DNA from: Euborellia annulipes
Lineage: Eukaryota > Arthropoda > Insecta > Dermaptera > Anisolabididae
Assembly: GCA_023213315.1 (NCBI GenBank)
Contig: JAKCPI010015529.1
Coordinates: 1-64,000, forward strand
DNA: 64,000 nt
Reading direction: 5' to 3'
The notes beneath the pieces are model-generated. The model was given only the letters and a program-made list of their open reading frames with translations. It had not been told where the DNA came from and did no database searches. The translations under genes and the position numbers were made by a program. Below, piece after piece: positions 13,201-23,100 of the stretch (position 1 is its first letter; each line of letters starts with the position of its first letter).

Positions 13201-14405
13201 TCTACACCAAGCCCCGAGGGCTACTATTAAAACATTGAAAAACGAAATTCGCAGCACCGCAACGCATTGCAAAGATTATATATATTTTCTAAAGTAAAAG
13301 TAAATTTCAAGGTAATTTGGTCCAGAGATTAATATAATAATACTAAAACAGAAAATAAACACAATAAAAAAAAAATTTCTTTGGTTTGATGTTTGGCTAG
13401 TTTAATTTCCAAAATAATAATCTGGTGTGACTGGCGCACAGCACACAACTTTCTGCGATTGCTCAATCGGTGTGCGTTGGCATTGAGCAAAATGTTTTGT
13501 CATTGAGCGTTTTTGCTCAGTGGCCGAACATATTGTCCAAAGCACACCGATTAGGCAAAAACGCTCAATGACAAAACATTTTGCTTAATGGCAAAACATT
13601 TTGCCTAATCGGTGTGCGTTGAGCAAAACGTTTTGCTCTTGGACAAAGCGTTTTGTTCAAGAGCGTTTTGCTCAAATGATGTGCTGAACGCCTTATAGCT
13701 ACACATTATTTATCATGTTTTTAAAACTTTATATTCAGATTTCAGTAGTTTATATTTTAATAAAAGTAGTTTAATATTTTAATGAAATATTTACATGAGA
13801 AACATATCCGAAATAAAAACGGTAATAAGTATTTATAGCAAAAGGAAACCACATATCTAAACCAAAGGCTCTAGTAAATCCTGGAATTTCAATATTTTGA
13901 CGCCGAATAGTTTCTGGATCAGCTTCCTTAAAAAATAAAATAAAAAGGAATATAAGTCAAGTATAATTTATAAAAATGTATGTAAAATAATTACCTTTAT
14001 GACATCTTTGGATACCCAGAGAAGGCCGCTGGCGTTCCCTAACAAAATTTGCCCTGTCGTAAGGATTTTAAGTAAAATATAAATGCGACGAAAAACTTTT
14101 TGTTTTTCATCTTGGCAATGTTTTGCATATCGTTGTGAGGTTTCTTCTAAATCATTTAAGGTTTGTTCAATTTTCTTTCTATTCCACAAAATGTAGCAGC
14201 TCTGTTGAAAATTTTATTTTTTTACTTTAGAAGAAAATGATCATAAATTTAAGCATCTTATTTGAAGTATTTTTACCTTCCAAGTAACATCGAAAATTGA
14301 GGTACAAACTATTATTCCAAGAAGCTTAGATTGAAGAATATCGTCAAAATAAGTAAAATATGCAAGAGAAACAAACATAAAAAGGGCTCCAAGCACAAGG
14401 GACCA
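5975..14405 (-). CDS. Or: insect odorant receptor (Or family), 5'-incomplete, 8 exons
   Basis: A seven-transmembrane odorant receptor subunit, of the family that forms ligand-gated channels with Orco in olfactory neuron membranes. Exons in transcript order: 14277-14405, 13995-14201, 13795-13926, 6669-6856, 6492-6603, 6334-6438, 6109-6270, 5975-6028. They join without a stop into 362 residues. In sequence order I see TM1/2 (WSLVLGALFMFVSLAYF), a loop with WNRKKIEQTLNDLEE, DMWFPFAINTYYRFYF before TM4, the intracellular stretch HFDVLSYDL, TM6 with CFLGYSLMN, and the C-terminal hallmark LETLTSVVNTSFSYIAILQN. Family length is about 380-430, so an N-terminal exon of some 40 residues is missing; I could not find it. 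The exon 5/6 junction has two possible solutions (see exon 5). Five introns are 53-80 nt and one is 6.9 kb. I am sure of the family but not of the subtype. Confidence 0.88.
6109..6270 (-). CDS. Or exon: conserved C-terminal intracellular region
   Basis: 54 codons between TTTTTTTCAG and GTATTTG. It encodes SIELAVSAYSSCWPDDMN, IIMRAQIRPV and INLETLTS, in the order and spacing diagnostic of the insect Or C-terminus. Confidence 0.93.
6334..6438 (-). CDS. Or exon: TM6 region
   Basis: 35 codons after CTTTTTTAG, ending at a GTAGAATTT donor. It encodes EVMRFFVYITLLLIEVFM and then a short loop with CDGVYQK. The alternative start is 6425, as described for the preceding exon. Confidence 0.8.
6492..6603 (-). 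CDS. Or exon: TM5/6 (IEKL-type loop)
   Basis: It begins after TTCTTTAAG in phase 2 and encodes SIERLLGPIAFTQYTAFTML and then CFLGYSLMN. The 3' end is ambiguous. A GTTAAT donor at 6491 with an acceptor before 6438 keeps phase 0, as in most Or C-terminal introns, and leaves a 53-nt intron. A better donor, GTATAA at 6499, would need the weaker acceptor before 6425 and drops the ENDLG stretch. Confidence 0.8.
6669..6856 (-). CDS. Or exon: TM4 and following intracellular loop
   Basis: The exon starts after ATATCTTTAG and ends at a GTAAATGT donor in phase 2. It encodes LWVCTNFGLIDLFLITI and then HFDVLSYDLKGLQ, the helix that leads to TM5 in Ors. Confidence 0.9.
6857..7695. other. Or intron start, no gene seen
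   Basis: Part of the 6.9-kb Or intron. I see AT-rich unique-looking sequence. From about 7540 there is a fragment of the hairpin repeat (CTTGTCACACCAGA), short CA-rich runs and poly-A tracts. Open frames here are low-complexity and not credible. Confidence 0.5.
7704..9005. mobile_element. hAT-like element (outer), interrupted by a second hAT
   Basis: The ends CATGGGCGTATCCAG and CTGGGTACGCCCATG are inverted. The 8-bp flanks are TTTCATAT on the left and ATTCATAT on the right, differing at one base as expected for a target duplication. The inner element 7985-8986 is inserted near its right end, leaving only a few dozen bases of outer sequence there. Confidence 0.7.
7985..8986. mobile_element. 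hAT-like non-autonomous element with perfect TSD
   Basis: It begins CAGTGGCGTAACCAGG and ends GGTTACGCCGCTG. Both sides are flanked by CTCGCTGG (7977-7984 and 8987-8994), a perfect 8-bp target-site duplication typical of hAT. The interior carries part of the hairpin-element family at about 8370-8520 (GAATTGAGCTATGAG and AAGCTTTTAATCAAAATCGG) and G/C-run segments. No transposase is visible. Confidence 0.85.
9014..10070. other. Or intron, nothing recognised
   Basis: AT-rich sequence without a credible coding frame, repeat boundary or RNA gene that I can recognise. Confidence 0.4.
10207..10256. repeat. (TG)25 microsatellite
   Basis: An uninterrupted TG dinucleotide run inside the left outer part of the foldback. 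The right side has only a short remnant (ACACACAC near 11971). Confidence 0.97.
10893..10976 (+). pseudogene. exon-like segment between foldback arms
   Basis: An 84-nt open segment preceded by a polypyrimidine tract and AG (TTTTTTTCTTTAG) and followed by a GT donor (CTGGTGTGTAA). It is GC-richer than its surroundings. Read in phase 0 it gives 28 residues including LNKDGEPCKQMVCIITRDRR, which looks like real protein, but I cannot name the family. It lies on the strand opposite to the Or gene. Inferred to be an exon captured by the element. It could instead be an exon of another gene flanked by two inverted insertions. Confidence 0.45.
12059..12730 (+). mobile_element. hairpin-ended dispersed element, copy A
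   Basis: It begins with the 80-nt hairpin (12059-12139), continues GTGTCGACATATATTTAG and TTGCCATGGCAACC, contains a CCCA microsatellite (about 12550-12585), and ends in a second palindrome around CTATATATATATTACATATA, closing with GTAAGAGAAAGT. Copies B (52884-53552) and C (60492-61161, minus) have the same order. No protein is encoded. Short frames across the hairpin are artefacts. Confidence 0.85.
12771..13169. mobile_element. hAT-like MITE
   Basis: The ends CAGTGGCGTAGGGAG and CGCGACGCCACTG are inverted. Flanking 8-mers do not match, so the duplication has decayed or a boundary is off. The interior repeats GCGGAAAATTTTTT-like words. No coding frame. Confidence 0.6.
13424..13700. repeat. 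mosaic of short palindromic words (TTTTGCTCAA type)
   Basis: After a partial hairpin-repeat copy (13424-13455) comes about 240 bp made of variants of CAAAACGTTTTGCTC, CATTGAGC and AATCGGTGTGCGTTG, arranged both directly and inverted. It is non-coding and ends about 100 bp from the Or exon at 13795. Confidence 0.7.
13795..13926 (-). CDS. Or exon: extracellular loop before TM4
   Basis: 44 codons, flanked by TTTTTTAAG and GTAAATATT. It encodes GLDMWFPFAINTYYRFYFGY, matching the family's conserved WFPFD-like motif ahead of TM4. It splices in phase 0 to 6856 across the 6.9-kb intron, giving FGYVSH followed by LLLVLWVCTNFG, a natural continuation of TM4. Confidence 0.9.
13995..14201 (-). CDS. Or exon: intracellular loop and TM3
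   Basis: 69 codons, flanked by TTTTCAACAG and GTAATTAT, phase 0 on both sides. It encodes the charged loop NRKKIEQTLNDLEETSQRYA followed by the hydrophobic IYILLKILTTGQILLG, the usual arrangement in insect Ors. Confidence 0.9.
14277..14405 (-). CDS. Or exon: TM1-TM2 region
   Basis: 43 codons between TTTTTTAG and GTAAAAATA, phase 0 on both sides. It encodes two hydrophobic stretches (WSLVLGALFMFVSLAYF and LLGIIVCTSIFDVTW). It is the most upstream exon I can support. The preceding intron and the start-codon exon were not located. Confidence 0.85.
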
Positions 14406-14939
14406 CTAAAAAATGCAAATTTTTATAAAAAATTGGATGATTATATCCCTTGATTACACAGGTCAACAAAAATTCTTTTTTATTTTGGGTTTCTCTTCTA
14501 ATGCTGGGATTCTGATTCTAGACACCGAAAAACACTTAAATTTCCATTTTTGCTTTTGTTTCATTAGTACAGGGGTTGGACAAAATAATATGAACACCGG
14601 ACATATAGGCAATATTATTTATTAATAATATGTTGACGCCTATGAAGACGTAGCCAGAAACCATACAACTATACAGGGCCGTAACGAGGGCGTGGCAAAA
14701 CAGGCGCCCGCCACGGGCGCAACAATGCTGGGGACGCAAAACAAAGGGGAGCAACCTAGTTTTATTTACCAACATATTTATTAATCAGTGAGGCGCTACG
14801 GGAGTGAAAATGGCCAATTTTTAAAATTTTATATTCATAATAAAATTTAATTCCCAAAAAAAAATATTTTTCTCAAATCTCGGGGGAGGTAATTACCTCC
14901 TACACCCCCCCCCCCTTCTATCCGCCTTTGATTAGACCT
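14406..14939. repeat. repeat fragments upstream of Or exons
   Basis: At about 14568 lies TACAGGGGTTGGACAAAAT, the look of a Tc1/mariner-type terminus, with no matching end nearby. From about 14674 follows CAGGGCCGTAACGAGGG, also found inverted at 54549-54573, a hAT-like end. I searched this stretch for the missing Or start exon and did not find it. Confidence 0.45.
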
Positions 14940-14979
14940 ATTTAGTTTCAGATTTTCAATTCCTTGAAACTTAATTTTA

Positions 14980-17055
14980 CTTTAGAAAATATAAAGGTTT
15001 TGAGATGATTACGGCGCTACGAATTTCGTTTTTCAGTATTATAATAGTAGTATATTAATCTGTGGAGAAGTAATTGATCTTGAAATTTGTACTTAATTTA
15101 GAAAATATAATATTTTTTAATGTATTTTGACTTTAAGACTATATATAACAAATTTAATTAGTTAATTGTTAATATTTATATAATGATTATTATTAATTTA
15201 TTCTTCATTAATTTTTATTTTTTAATAAACTTGTATTAAAAATATGGTCTTTGTAACAGGAGTGATCAGGAGAATAGAATAGTAAAGGAGTGTGTTGGCG
15301 CCAACAAAAAAAATAACCTCCTCTCTGTTTTTAATCTCCGGGTATTCTTTGGTAATCTATTATAAATTTATCATATAAATTAAGAGGAAATCTATCTCAG
15401 GCTGATTAGTGCTGCGACCCTGTGGAGACTTTTAGAATTATAAGTATAATTTTTAAAGTTTCCACAAGAGTGCAGCACAAATCAGATATTTTTATTCAAT
15501 TATTAATTAAAAGAGTTTCTTTCTATTGGGATCTTTAGCATTTCAATACGCTACCTGGTGGCTTAAAGTCGAACTAGCCATTGTAGGATAAACCTTCATA
15601 TGTTTAACGTGATATAAGGGACAAGAACATTTAAACATCTGATATAATTGTATTATTTAAAAAAAAAGTTATAACCCACGAGTAAACATTATTGTTAGAT
15701 TAATAAATAATACATACATACACTAATATATTCACAAATATGAAATTTTCTCCTTATAAAAATAAAAGCAATGTGTATCTACTTTGTGTTTATGGGTGTA
15801 AAAGTCATGCATCTAAGCATGAAACAGTTCGATTTCATTCTTTTCCAAAAAAAAGACAGTATAGTGAAAATTATAAATAATTTTATTGTAGAAGAATCAA
15901 TCTATCAGATTTAGAAGCCTTCTTTTTAATTTTTGCCTCTATCTTTTTCTTGTTTTTCTCCAAAACAATTGTGCTCGAGCAAAGGCCTCTCATATCGTAT
16001 TTTTTTAAGAGCTGATTTATGTGGTGCACTCCAAACACATTCACGTGATATTTTTTAAATCTTCTAAATTATTTTTGTAAGTACAAAAAAAAAAAATTAT
16101 TAATTTTATATTTAATTACCGGTATTAATTTTTTAGTTAATTTATCATTTAATTATCTTGTATTTATTATTACAATAAAATATTTCCAACACTTTTTGGC
16201 TAACATCATATCAGATATCATAAATAGCGGTTACAGAATAAAAGTACAGCCCCAAATGTGCTTACAGGTACTTCCTAATCCAGCCTTATACGAGCATCCA
16301 TCCCAATTGTTATTATTATTATGAAATTTGATCATTTATTTCATGAAATTCTTCTCGTAAACTTGTTGTTTGTAAACAGAAAGCAAGAATTTGGTCTGTC
16401 ATTGAAACTGTCATTACTATTACTCACTTTAAAACATGACCAGGATCAATAATATTGTCTCCACAAATAAAATTTCTATTAGTAAGTGTGGCAGAAGAAA
16501 ACCTACAAATTTCCTGTATCGTCACACCCATTTTTTATTTTTAATTAAACTTTTTGTCTCATAAAACACGAGTACTTGCGTATCAGCTCAGCCATTCAAT
16601 CCTACAATCGCTAGTTCATTTTTTGCCACCAGGTGAAGCCACGCCTCTCCCATAGATCCCAATATATATAAATTTATATATAAATTAAGTGAATACACAA
16701 TATATAATTAATACCCGGAGATCAAAAATAGAGAGGAGGTTATTTTTTTTTTGGCGCCAACACACTCCTCTACTATTCTATTCTCCTGTTCACTCCTGTT
16801 ACAAAGACATATTTATTTTTTATACAATCAAATAAATTTATTAAAAAATAAAATTAAAACTTATGAAGAATAAAAAATATATCAATAATTAGATTCCAAG
16901 GATTGATTATATTAATAAAAACATTTGTTTTCTAAATTAAATACAAGATTTCAAAGTTATTATTCCACAGATTTTACTATTATACAATAATACTGAAAAA
17001 CGAAATTTGTAGCGCTATATAGCCTATTTTCTAAAATAATAGTAAGTTTTAAGGT
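14980..17055. mobile_element. large inverted-repeat element carrying a THAP-domain remnant
   Basis: Outer arms at about 14980-15356 and 16697-17055 are inverted copies, sharing GGAGTGTGTTGGCGCCAA and AATAACCTCCTCTCT. Inside, a second inverted pair at about 15534-15592 and 16598-16664 (TATTGGGATCT, CTAGTTC/GAACTAG) bounds a core with a THAP-like reading frame (15741-15881). A 15409-15482 stem-loop (GTGCTGC and GCAGCAC) lies between outer and inner left arms. A diverged relative of the outer arm occurs at about 13215-13330. Confidence 0.7.
15741..15881 (+). pseudogene. THAP-domain fragment of a P-element-like transposase
   Basis: A 46-codon frame from ATG to TAA that contains LLCVYGCKSHASKHETVRFH followed by SFPKK. 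This matches the start of a THAP zinc finger: a C-x4-C pair, then FHSFPK. The distal C-x2-H half and all of the catalytic domain are missing. On the minus strand near 16410-16520 a short open stretch could be a C-terminal remnant, but I cannot confirm it. A decayed, internally deleted P-like element is the likely origin. Confidence 0.6.
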
Positions 17056-17206
17056 AATTTGGCCCAGAATAAATATTTAACTAGGAAATATTGGTTTTAA
17101 CATTTGAGAAAGAAAAAATAGTTTACAAGGCATTATTTCCAAATATGTATTTCGAAATTCACTGAAGAATGGGTGCCTCTGAAATATTTGAAAATATTAT
17201 ATTGCT

Positions 17207-17587
17207 TTGTTGTCAAAACTTTCACAGCAGTTTCAATTCTTGAATTTTTACTGTTTCGTAAAGGAAGGGCAGCCAAGAAAAAATGCTCTGAATGCTTTCA
17301 CCAATAAGCTGAAAACATTTCTGTTCATGTATTATGTACCATTGTTACATTTCTCTGCTGCCCCTGCCTTCATACACCCTTTACTAAATATCTACAGCCA
17401 CAACTCGCACCTCAATTCTTTGTTTCCACAATCTAAATTTTTCGACCTTTTCCGATCTTTTTCAGTTGATTTGAAGGTTCACTTTATATTAATCATAATG
17501 TTTCTATATGATAGTCAAAAGTTCAAAAATTCGGAAATTACAGTCTTGATTCTTTCAAAGAATTTGAGGGATTATAGAAATTTATAA
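17207..17587 (+). other. unrecognised open frame of 126 codons
   Basis: The longest plus-strand frame in the left third. It has hydrophobic stretches (MYYVPLLHFSAAPAFIHPLL, VHFILIIMFLY) and normal-looking residues, not low complexity. A loose resemblance to chemoreceptor transmembrane segments is not enough to name it. It lies just outside the inverted-repeat element and could be a piece of an unknown transposon. There is no codon or splice support. Confidence 0.15.
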
Positions 17588-17702
17588 ATAAGAAAATTAT
17601 ATATAATATTTAAGATATTATATACATCGCGTAGGTAAGCCGCGAAACGGAGATTTATATAATTAGATATTACTTCATGTACCCGAAAAAAGATATAAGG
17701 GT

Positions 17703-17773
17703 GTGCCGCTGGGAGTTGAACCACGGATCCACCGATTTGCGCTCAGTGTGCCCTTACCACTAGACCACAGCAC
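17703..17773 (-). tRNA. tRNA-like sequence, left arm (probably tRNA-derived)
   Basis: 71 nt with an acceptor stem GTGCTGT/GCGGCAC, A-box TGGTCTAGTGG and B-box GGTTCAACTCC. The anticodon arm can be drawn with loop GCGCAAA, which has C instead of the invariant T before a GCA triplet. That departure, and the palindromic setting, favour a tRNA-derived repeat over a working gene. Confidence 0.45.
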
Positions 17774-17832
17774 GGCATTCGGGTATATTTGGCTAAATTT
17801 GCTTTCCAACTGAGTTCATATACCCGAATGCC

Positions 17833-17903
17833 GTGCTGTGGTCTAGTGGTAAGGGCACACTGAGCGCAAATCGGTGGATCTGTGGTTCAACTCCCAGCGG
17901 CAC
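17833..17903 (+). tRNA. tRNA-like sequence, right arm (probably tRNA-derived)
   Basis: Inverted partner of the unit at 17703-17773, with the same A-box, B-box and seven-pair acceptor stem. It differs by a base or so near the T arm (GGATCTGTGG against GGATCCGTGG). The same reservations apply. Confidence 0.45.
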
Positions 17904-17950
17904 ACCCTTATATCTTTTTTCGGGTACATGAAGTAATATCTAATTATATA

Positions 17951-19470
17951 GATTATAGAAATTTTGATTTGTTCTTTCCTTGCAAAAAATATTAATTCGT
18001 TATTTATTCTGAGTAGGATCTGCATGACAGTAACTTATAGAGAAAACTTTTATAATTAAAAGATTTATTCCATAAACAAAAGTTTGTTAATTTTATATAT
18101 AAATTTTTTCAAAGCTTACCGTATAGATTCTATAAATTATTCCATTATTTTTATAAGGCCAAACCCCAAAAATATGTAACATTCTAATATGGTAACTAAA
18201 ATTTAAATTTTTCCCCATCGTGGATGAAAATAAATTCTAAAAATTTATTTCATCCTCTTTGTAAGAAATTTGTTTTTTCTTTATTAATTCTCAAAAGAGA
18301 ATTTTTAAACCAGAATAAATAATTTATAAGGTCATACAAACAAATTTCAAAAAAAAAAAAAAAACAACTTTCTTAGATTCTAAAAAGAAAAATTGATTAT
18401 TTGTTATTTAAATTTTAAATTACACATCTAGATAATATATATAAGATGAAAACCTTTGGTATTTATAAATTTATTACAAGTTTAATTAAATAAACTAAGC
18501 TTTTGTAATTAAATGATTTATTTTTAATTAAGACTTGCGGTTTACGGAGAAATGAATAAAGACCTCTTAAAATAAAGAACACTTTAAAAATTTGTGATAA
18601 TTTTATTTTATTATCCCAAGTTCATTTATAGTAGTACAATACTTACGCTTTTGTCCCCTTCTAATAATCAACGCAATATATGTAAAATTGGAGATGAAAC
18701 TGATGCAAAGATTTTTTGTAGACAAGAGATTGTTCCATTGTTTTTGATAAATTTAAAAATTGAGAAAAAAATTCGATGTTGGCTGTGCGGTCTAGACAGC
18801 CGCTGGTCTTTTAACGTGACAGCGTCTATTTCCTGATTTCGAACGATTTTTTTTTACTTTGCTCCCAATAATTAATTTATATGACAATATATAATAATGA
18901 ATTAATACTGATTTACTTTTGGGTTTATAGTAAAAGCCATTTTTTTAAATTTTATTCGCCTGTGGCCATTTTTAGATAAGTTTTTGCTTAAAAATGTCTA
19001 ATTGTAATCAATGTCTTCTTCTTCTTCTATCTTCGTCTTAATCCCGCGGTGCGAGGTCGGCAGCTAATTGTAATCAATGTAAAAAGTTTTAATCGAAAAG
19101 ACAACCCGGTTTTGGCTTGTTAAACAGGTTTCATCTAAATTGTGTTAATATGAGAGATGATCTTAATTTTTTGAAACTACAAACATTGGAATGGAAGGGT
19201 ATCCTTTGTCCGCCCAGTCTCAGAATTCCCCTCTGTCTCCCTCATAATCACAAAATGTAGGTAGGGAGATAGATGAGGGCAAAGCTGCTTCGGATACCAG
19301 AACTGAATAGTATGGCAGAGAACCTTGTCTTCTCTAAATTTTGTACATGACGAACTAGATGGACACTCGAGCTTGTCCAAGACCTTGGAGGACGTCATGA
19401 TTTTACAAGACTTGCTCGATAAACTAACTAATCAAAAAAATGATATATGTACTGCTCCATGTCTGCAGTT
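17951..19470. other. intergenic, no gene recognised
   Basis: AT-rich DNA. An 80-codon plus frame at 18594-18836 and a GC-richer block at about 19180-19400 (minus frame with KVLDKLECPSSSSC) stand out slightly, but neither matches anything I know or has splice support. Confidence 0.35.
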
Positions 19471-19473
19471 GTG

Positions 19474-19896
19474 ATTATGGAGGTGGAAATTATTAAAACA
19501 GCAGATGTGAATATTATCTTTTTTTATTAATTAAATCTTTTGGCGATCGATTTCGTCTCTTGTGACTTCATGAGGCCAGAGTTGGTTAAATAAATATGAA
19601 CGTAAATATAATATCGAATTATAATTATGTATGGATAAGATGAATAGAATTTTTCATAGTTAACTGTCATGGCTATGTGATCACATGACAGTTAACTTAT
19701 GAAAAATTCTATTCATTTTAATTAATATTATATCCATACATAAATATAATTCTATATTATATTCACCTTCATATTTATTTAACCAACGCTGACCTGATAA
19801 AGTCACAAGAGACTAAATCGATCGCCAAAAGATTTAATTAACAAAAAAAGATAATATGCACATCTGCTGTTTTAATTTCCACCTACATAATCAAAG
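19474..19896. repeat. near-perfect palindromic element
   Basis: Two arms of about 205 bp meet near 19681 at a loop containing TAACTGTCATG and CATGACAGTTA. The outer ends read GATTATGGAGGTGGAAATT and AATTTCCACCTACATAATC. Arms contain ATCTTTTGGCGATCGAT and its inverse. No coding capacity. Confidence 0.85.
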
Positions 19897-20028
19897 AAAA
19901 TACAGACGAGTCAAACCAATCAAAAACTGGAACGCAAATCTTCGGAAAAGGGCGCCTCAGCTTTTCTATTGTAAATGATGTTCCTTTATATCTTCTTCTC
20001 TTCTTCTTTCCCCCTTTCATTGTATTTC

Positions 20029-20178
20029 TTAGGTTTGTTCCTTTTTTAGTTCAGTGGGCGCCCAAGGGCGTTCGGCGCATGCGTAGTGAGAAAGATCACA
20101 TGCGCAGTAACGAAAATAATACTCCTTTCCTTAATGCGCATGCACCGGACGCCCACTAAGCTAAAAACGAACAAACCT
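20029..20178. mobile_element. short MITE, ends GGTTTGTTC
   Basis: 150 bp bounded by GGTTTGTTCCTTTTTTAG and CTAAAAACGAACAAACC, with GTGGGCGCCC and GGACGCCCAC inside. The core has an inverted pair GCGCATGCG/ATGCGCATGC. Confidence 0.7.
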
Positions 20179-23100
20179 CTTGTTTGCATTTATTATACTT
20201 TGTAACCCCCGGATTAGGAAACGGCAAGGAAGGGAATTAAACTTTTTTTTTTTTAAATAAAAATGCGAATATAATTCTCCCAAATCAGATCTTTTTAATT
20301 TGATATTATCTGTTATAAGCCCATTTTAAACGGTACCAAATAGTGAGTAAATAAACAATACTATAGTTTTTAAAATTAAATATTAATTAAACTGTAAAGA
20401 AGAGATTTATAACATTCAAATAGATATACACAGATTTGTATTAGCTTAAAGACACTAACAAATTTCCTGGCCTAATCCAGGAACAGCAGGCAATATAATT
20501 ACATAAAATATTTAAACAAAAGTTTTATTTATTTTGTATTAGCAGTTAAAATGTCCGGTTAATTTTCTATTCCACGCAGCTACCGACATTTAAACATTAC
20601 ATACAAGATAATTAAATACTTTTATCGTTTGGACATTTTTTTATTTTTTTTTATTTTAGTTGATATGTTTCCAGTGAAATACAAAACATTGAAAACCAAT
20701 TGTAATTATTTTGAAACTGTGTTTCCACTACAACCATTCATTTTAATATAAATTTCAAGAAGAAAAAATGCAGATTGTCTGCTACATTTACGGTTATTAA
20801 AATTACATTTAAATATTTATTAGTAGAAAACTAGATTGTTGCTCACACCTTGTTTATCATTGGCACAATTAAAAACATTCCTTGTATCGGTCTGTCTTGG
20901 GAGAAGCTTTGGCCAATATAAGAACCGAGTCGTTTTCAAAGCCCTCACTATGATTACTAACATCTAACATCACATGAATAACATTTATTAGATTATCGAT
21001 GTCTAAAATTGTAGCATAGAATTCAACTCACTTGCATTGACCAAAGCATTAAACCAAGCTCCACATTTTTTTTTTCAGCATACAAAAAAAAATGTAAAAT
21101 TTTTTTATAATATAAAATAAAATTAGTTTTTTATTTGTTTGATTGTTATCACCGAAAATGGGTTATTTTTTTAACCAATTAGGACCTGGTAACTCCATAT
21201 TAATTAATAATACTAAAATCCCAAAGGCTATTCTAAGCATTACAAATTAAAATATACCTGTAAAACCAAGTAACCGTTAAAAAAAAAACAACTTAAAAAT
21301 CAACTATCCATAGAATTATATTTTTTTCGTTATTTATATTTTAAAAGATTTTTTTTTTAGAATAAGATAGAAAGTAGCTATTTACAAGAAATAAGATTAA
21401 AATGAAATTTAAAAAATAAGAATAATAGTAGAGAAATGCACGCTTGGTTTATGGCGTGGCTCAGTCTGGTGAACGGAAGCGTAATACTTGTGGAATAATA
21501 ACTAAAAAAAATAAAACAAGCCACTAGAAACGCTAACACGCTAAGCTCAGACACTGGGCCGGCCGGCCAAGCCGCAAGCATCTAACCAGTCTGCATGCAT
21601 GCACAAACAGACATCGAAAAAAAAAAAAAAACAGAACATGAGAAACTACAAGAAAAAAAAGCCAAACATGGGCTATCACAATGGAGAAAGTATTAATAAA
21701 AAAAAAAAGACATACAGCATTGGGTTTATTTAATCATCAATTCGGATTAATTGAATCGGTCGCCATTTTGTTTTTAAATATATTAAATATATCTTTATTT
21801 TATTTTTTTTTATTTAATTATATTAAAAATTTTTTTTTTTTTTAATTTGATTTTTAATGCACTGCTTTTCTTCTAAAAATGTGCGCGGTGCACCATGTGC
21901 ACTGGTCCCAGTGTCTGCATGAGCGTAGACGAGATTATTTATAATTAGTACCGATACGTTAGGTAGGGAAAAGGGTCCCTTGACTCCTCCACCCTTCCTC
22001 CTATTCAGTCAGTCAGTCACCAAAAGCTAATCTAATCATTGTATAATTATATATATATACAGCTGCACAGAGCTATATATATATATATACATTCATTTAT
22101 ACAATTTTGTTATAGGCAGGAACATTTTTTACGCATTTTTCTTTGGTACAAAGTCTGAATTACAACAATAAATCTAAAAATGGAGAGCAAAAACATCACC
22201 ATATATATATATATAATATATATTTTTATATAAATATATATGTATTTATATATTTATATATATATAAATATATATTCATATATATATACACATATTTTTT
22301 ATATTACAATTACAAATATTTTTAATTAATAAGGCAATCACGTTTATATGTTATTTATTTTTTTTCATTTTGATCTCCTAACATTGAAATACTAAAAATG
22401 TGCATAAATATGTCTATTGTTTAAGTGTTCCAGAATATTTGATTTTAATTTTTTTTTTAACAATTTTTAAATGGAAACACTTAGGCTGTCCGTGGCAGAG
22501 GTCGAATGCGGGCCTCATCACCATGGCTAGTTTAAAAATGTGAATTTATTTTGAGAATTCAGTAAAAATTTAGAACAAATGAATGTTTAAATATTTACAA
22601 TATATATAGATATATATACAGAATGGTCATTTATATAAATTTTAAGATATAGGATTCATATATATATATATAAATAATACCAATTCTAAAATTTCTTTTT
22701 AAAGCGTATAGTTGAGTTGATTTTAAAATAATATATATCTAGATAAAAATTTTTAGAGATAATGTTGAATATAATAATTATTATCATATGACCAAACTGT
22801 AAAAAAAAATTACGATCATTTAAATTAGGTGAAAAAAAAAAAAAACCTAATATAGAAGCCATTCGCGGGGCCTGCAAAGACCACTCTGCCAACAAAAAAA
22901 AAAGGCTACATTTGCTATCTATACAAATAGACAAGTTCTCTAAAGAATACTGCTCAAGATTTGAAAAAGGAATATGTAATATTTTTTTTATTTTTTTTAA
23001 ATGGGAGATGGTGGCATAGAATGGAACTTTCTTTTATTTAAATTTATTTAACTCACACTTGTCAGTAAGGCTAGTTAGTTATGTATGAATGAAATACTAA

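Larger units (their letters stand above)
17640..17950. repeat. palindrome made of two head-to-head tRNA-like units
   Basis: About 17640-17790 and 17818-17950 are inverted copies separated by about 30 bp, differing at very few positions. Each arm has the tRNA-like unit (17703-17773 and 17833-17903), flanked by CACCCTTATATCTTTTTTCG and TACCCGAATGC. Confidence 0.88.

Noticed and set aside
17703..17903. Functional tRNA-Cys genes
   Set aside because: The position before the GCA triplet is C, not the invariant T, the anticodon stem must be stretched to six pairs, and both copies are arms of a palindrome. A derived repeat is more likely.
22143..22325. Tyr/Ile-rich 60-codon frame
   Set aside because: Pure TA-repeat translation, as are 23211-23432 and 24926-25132.
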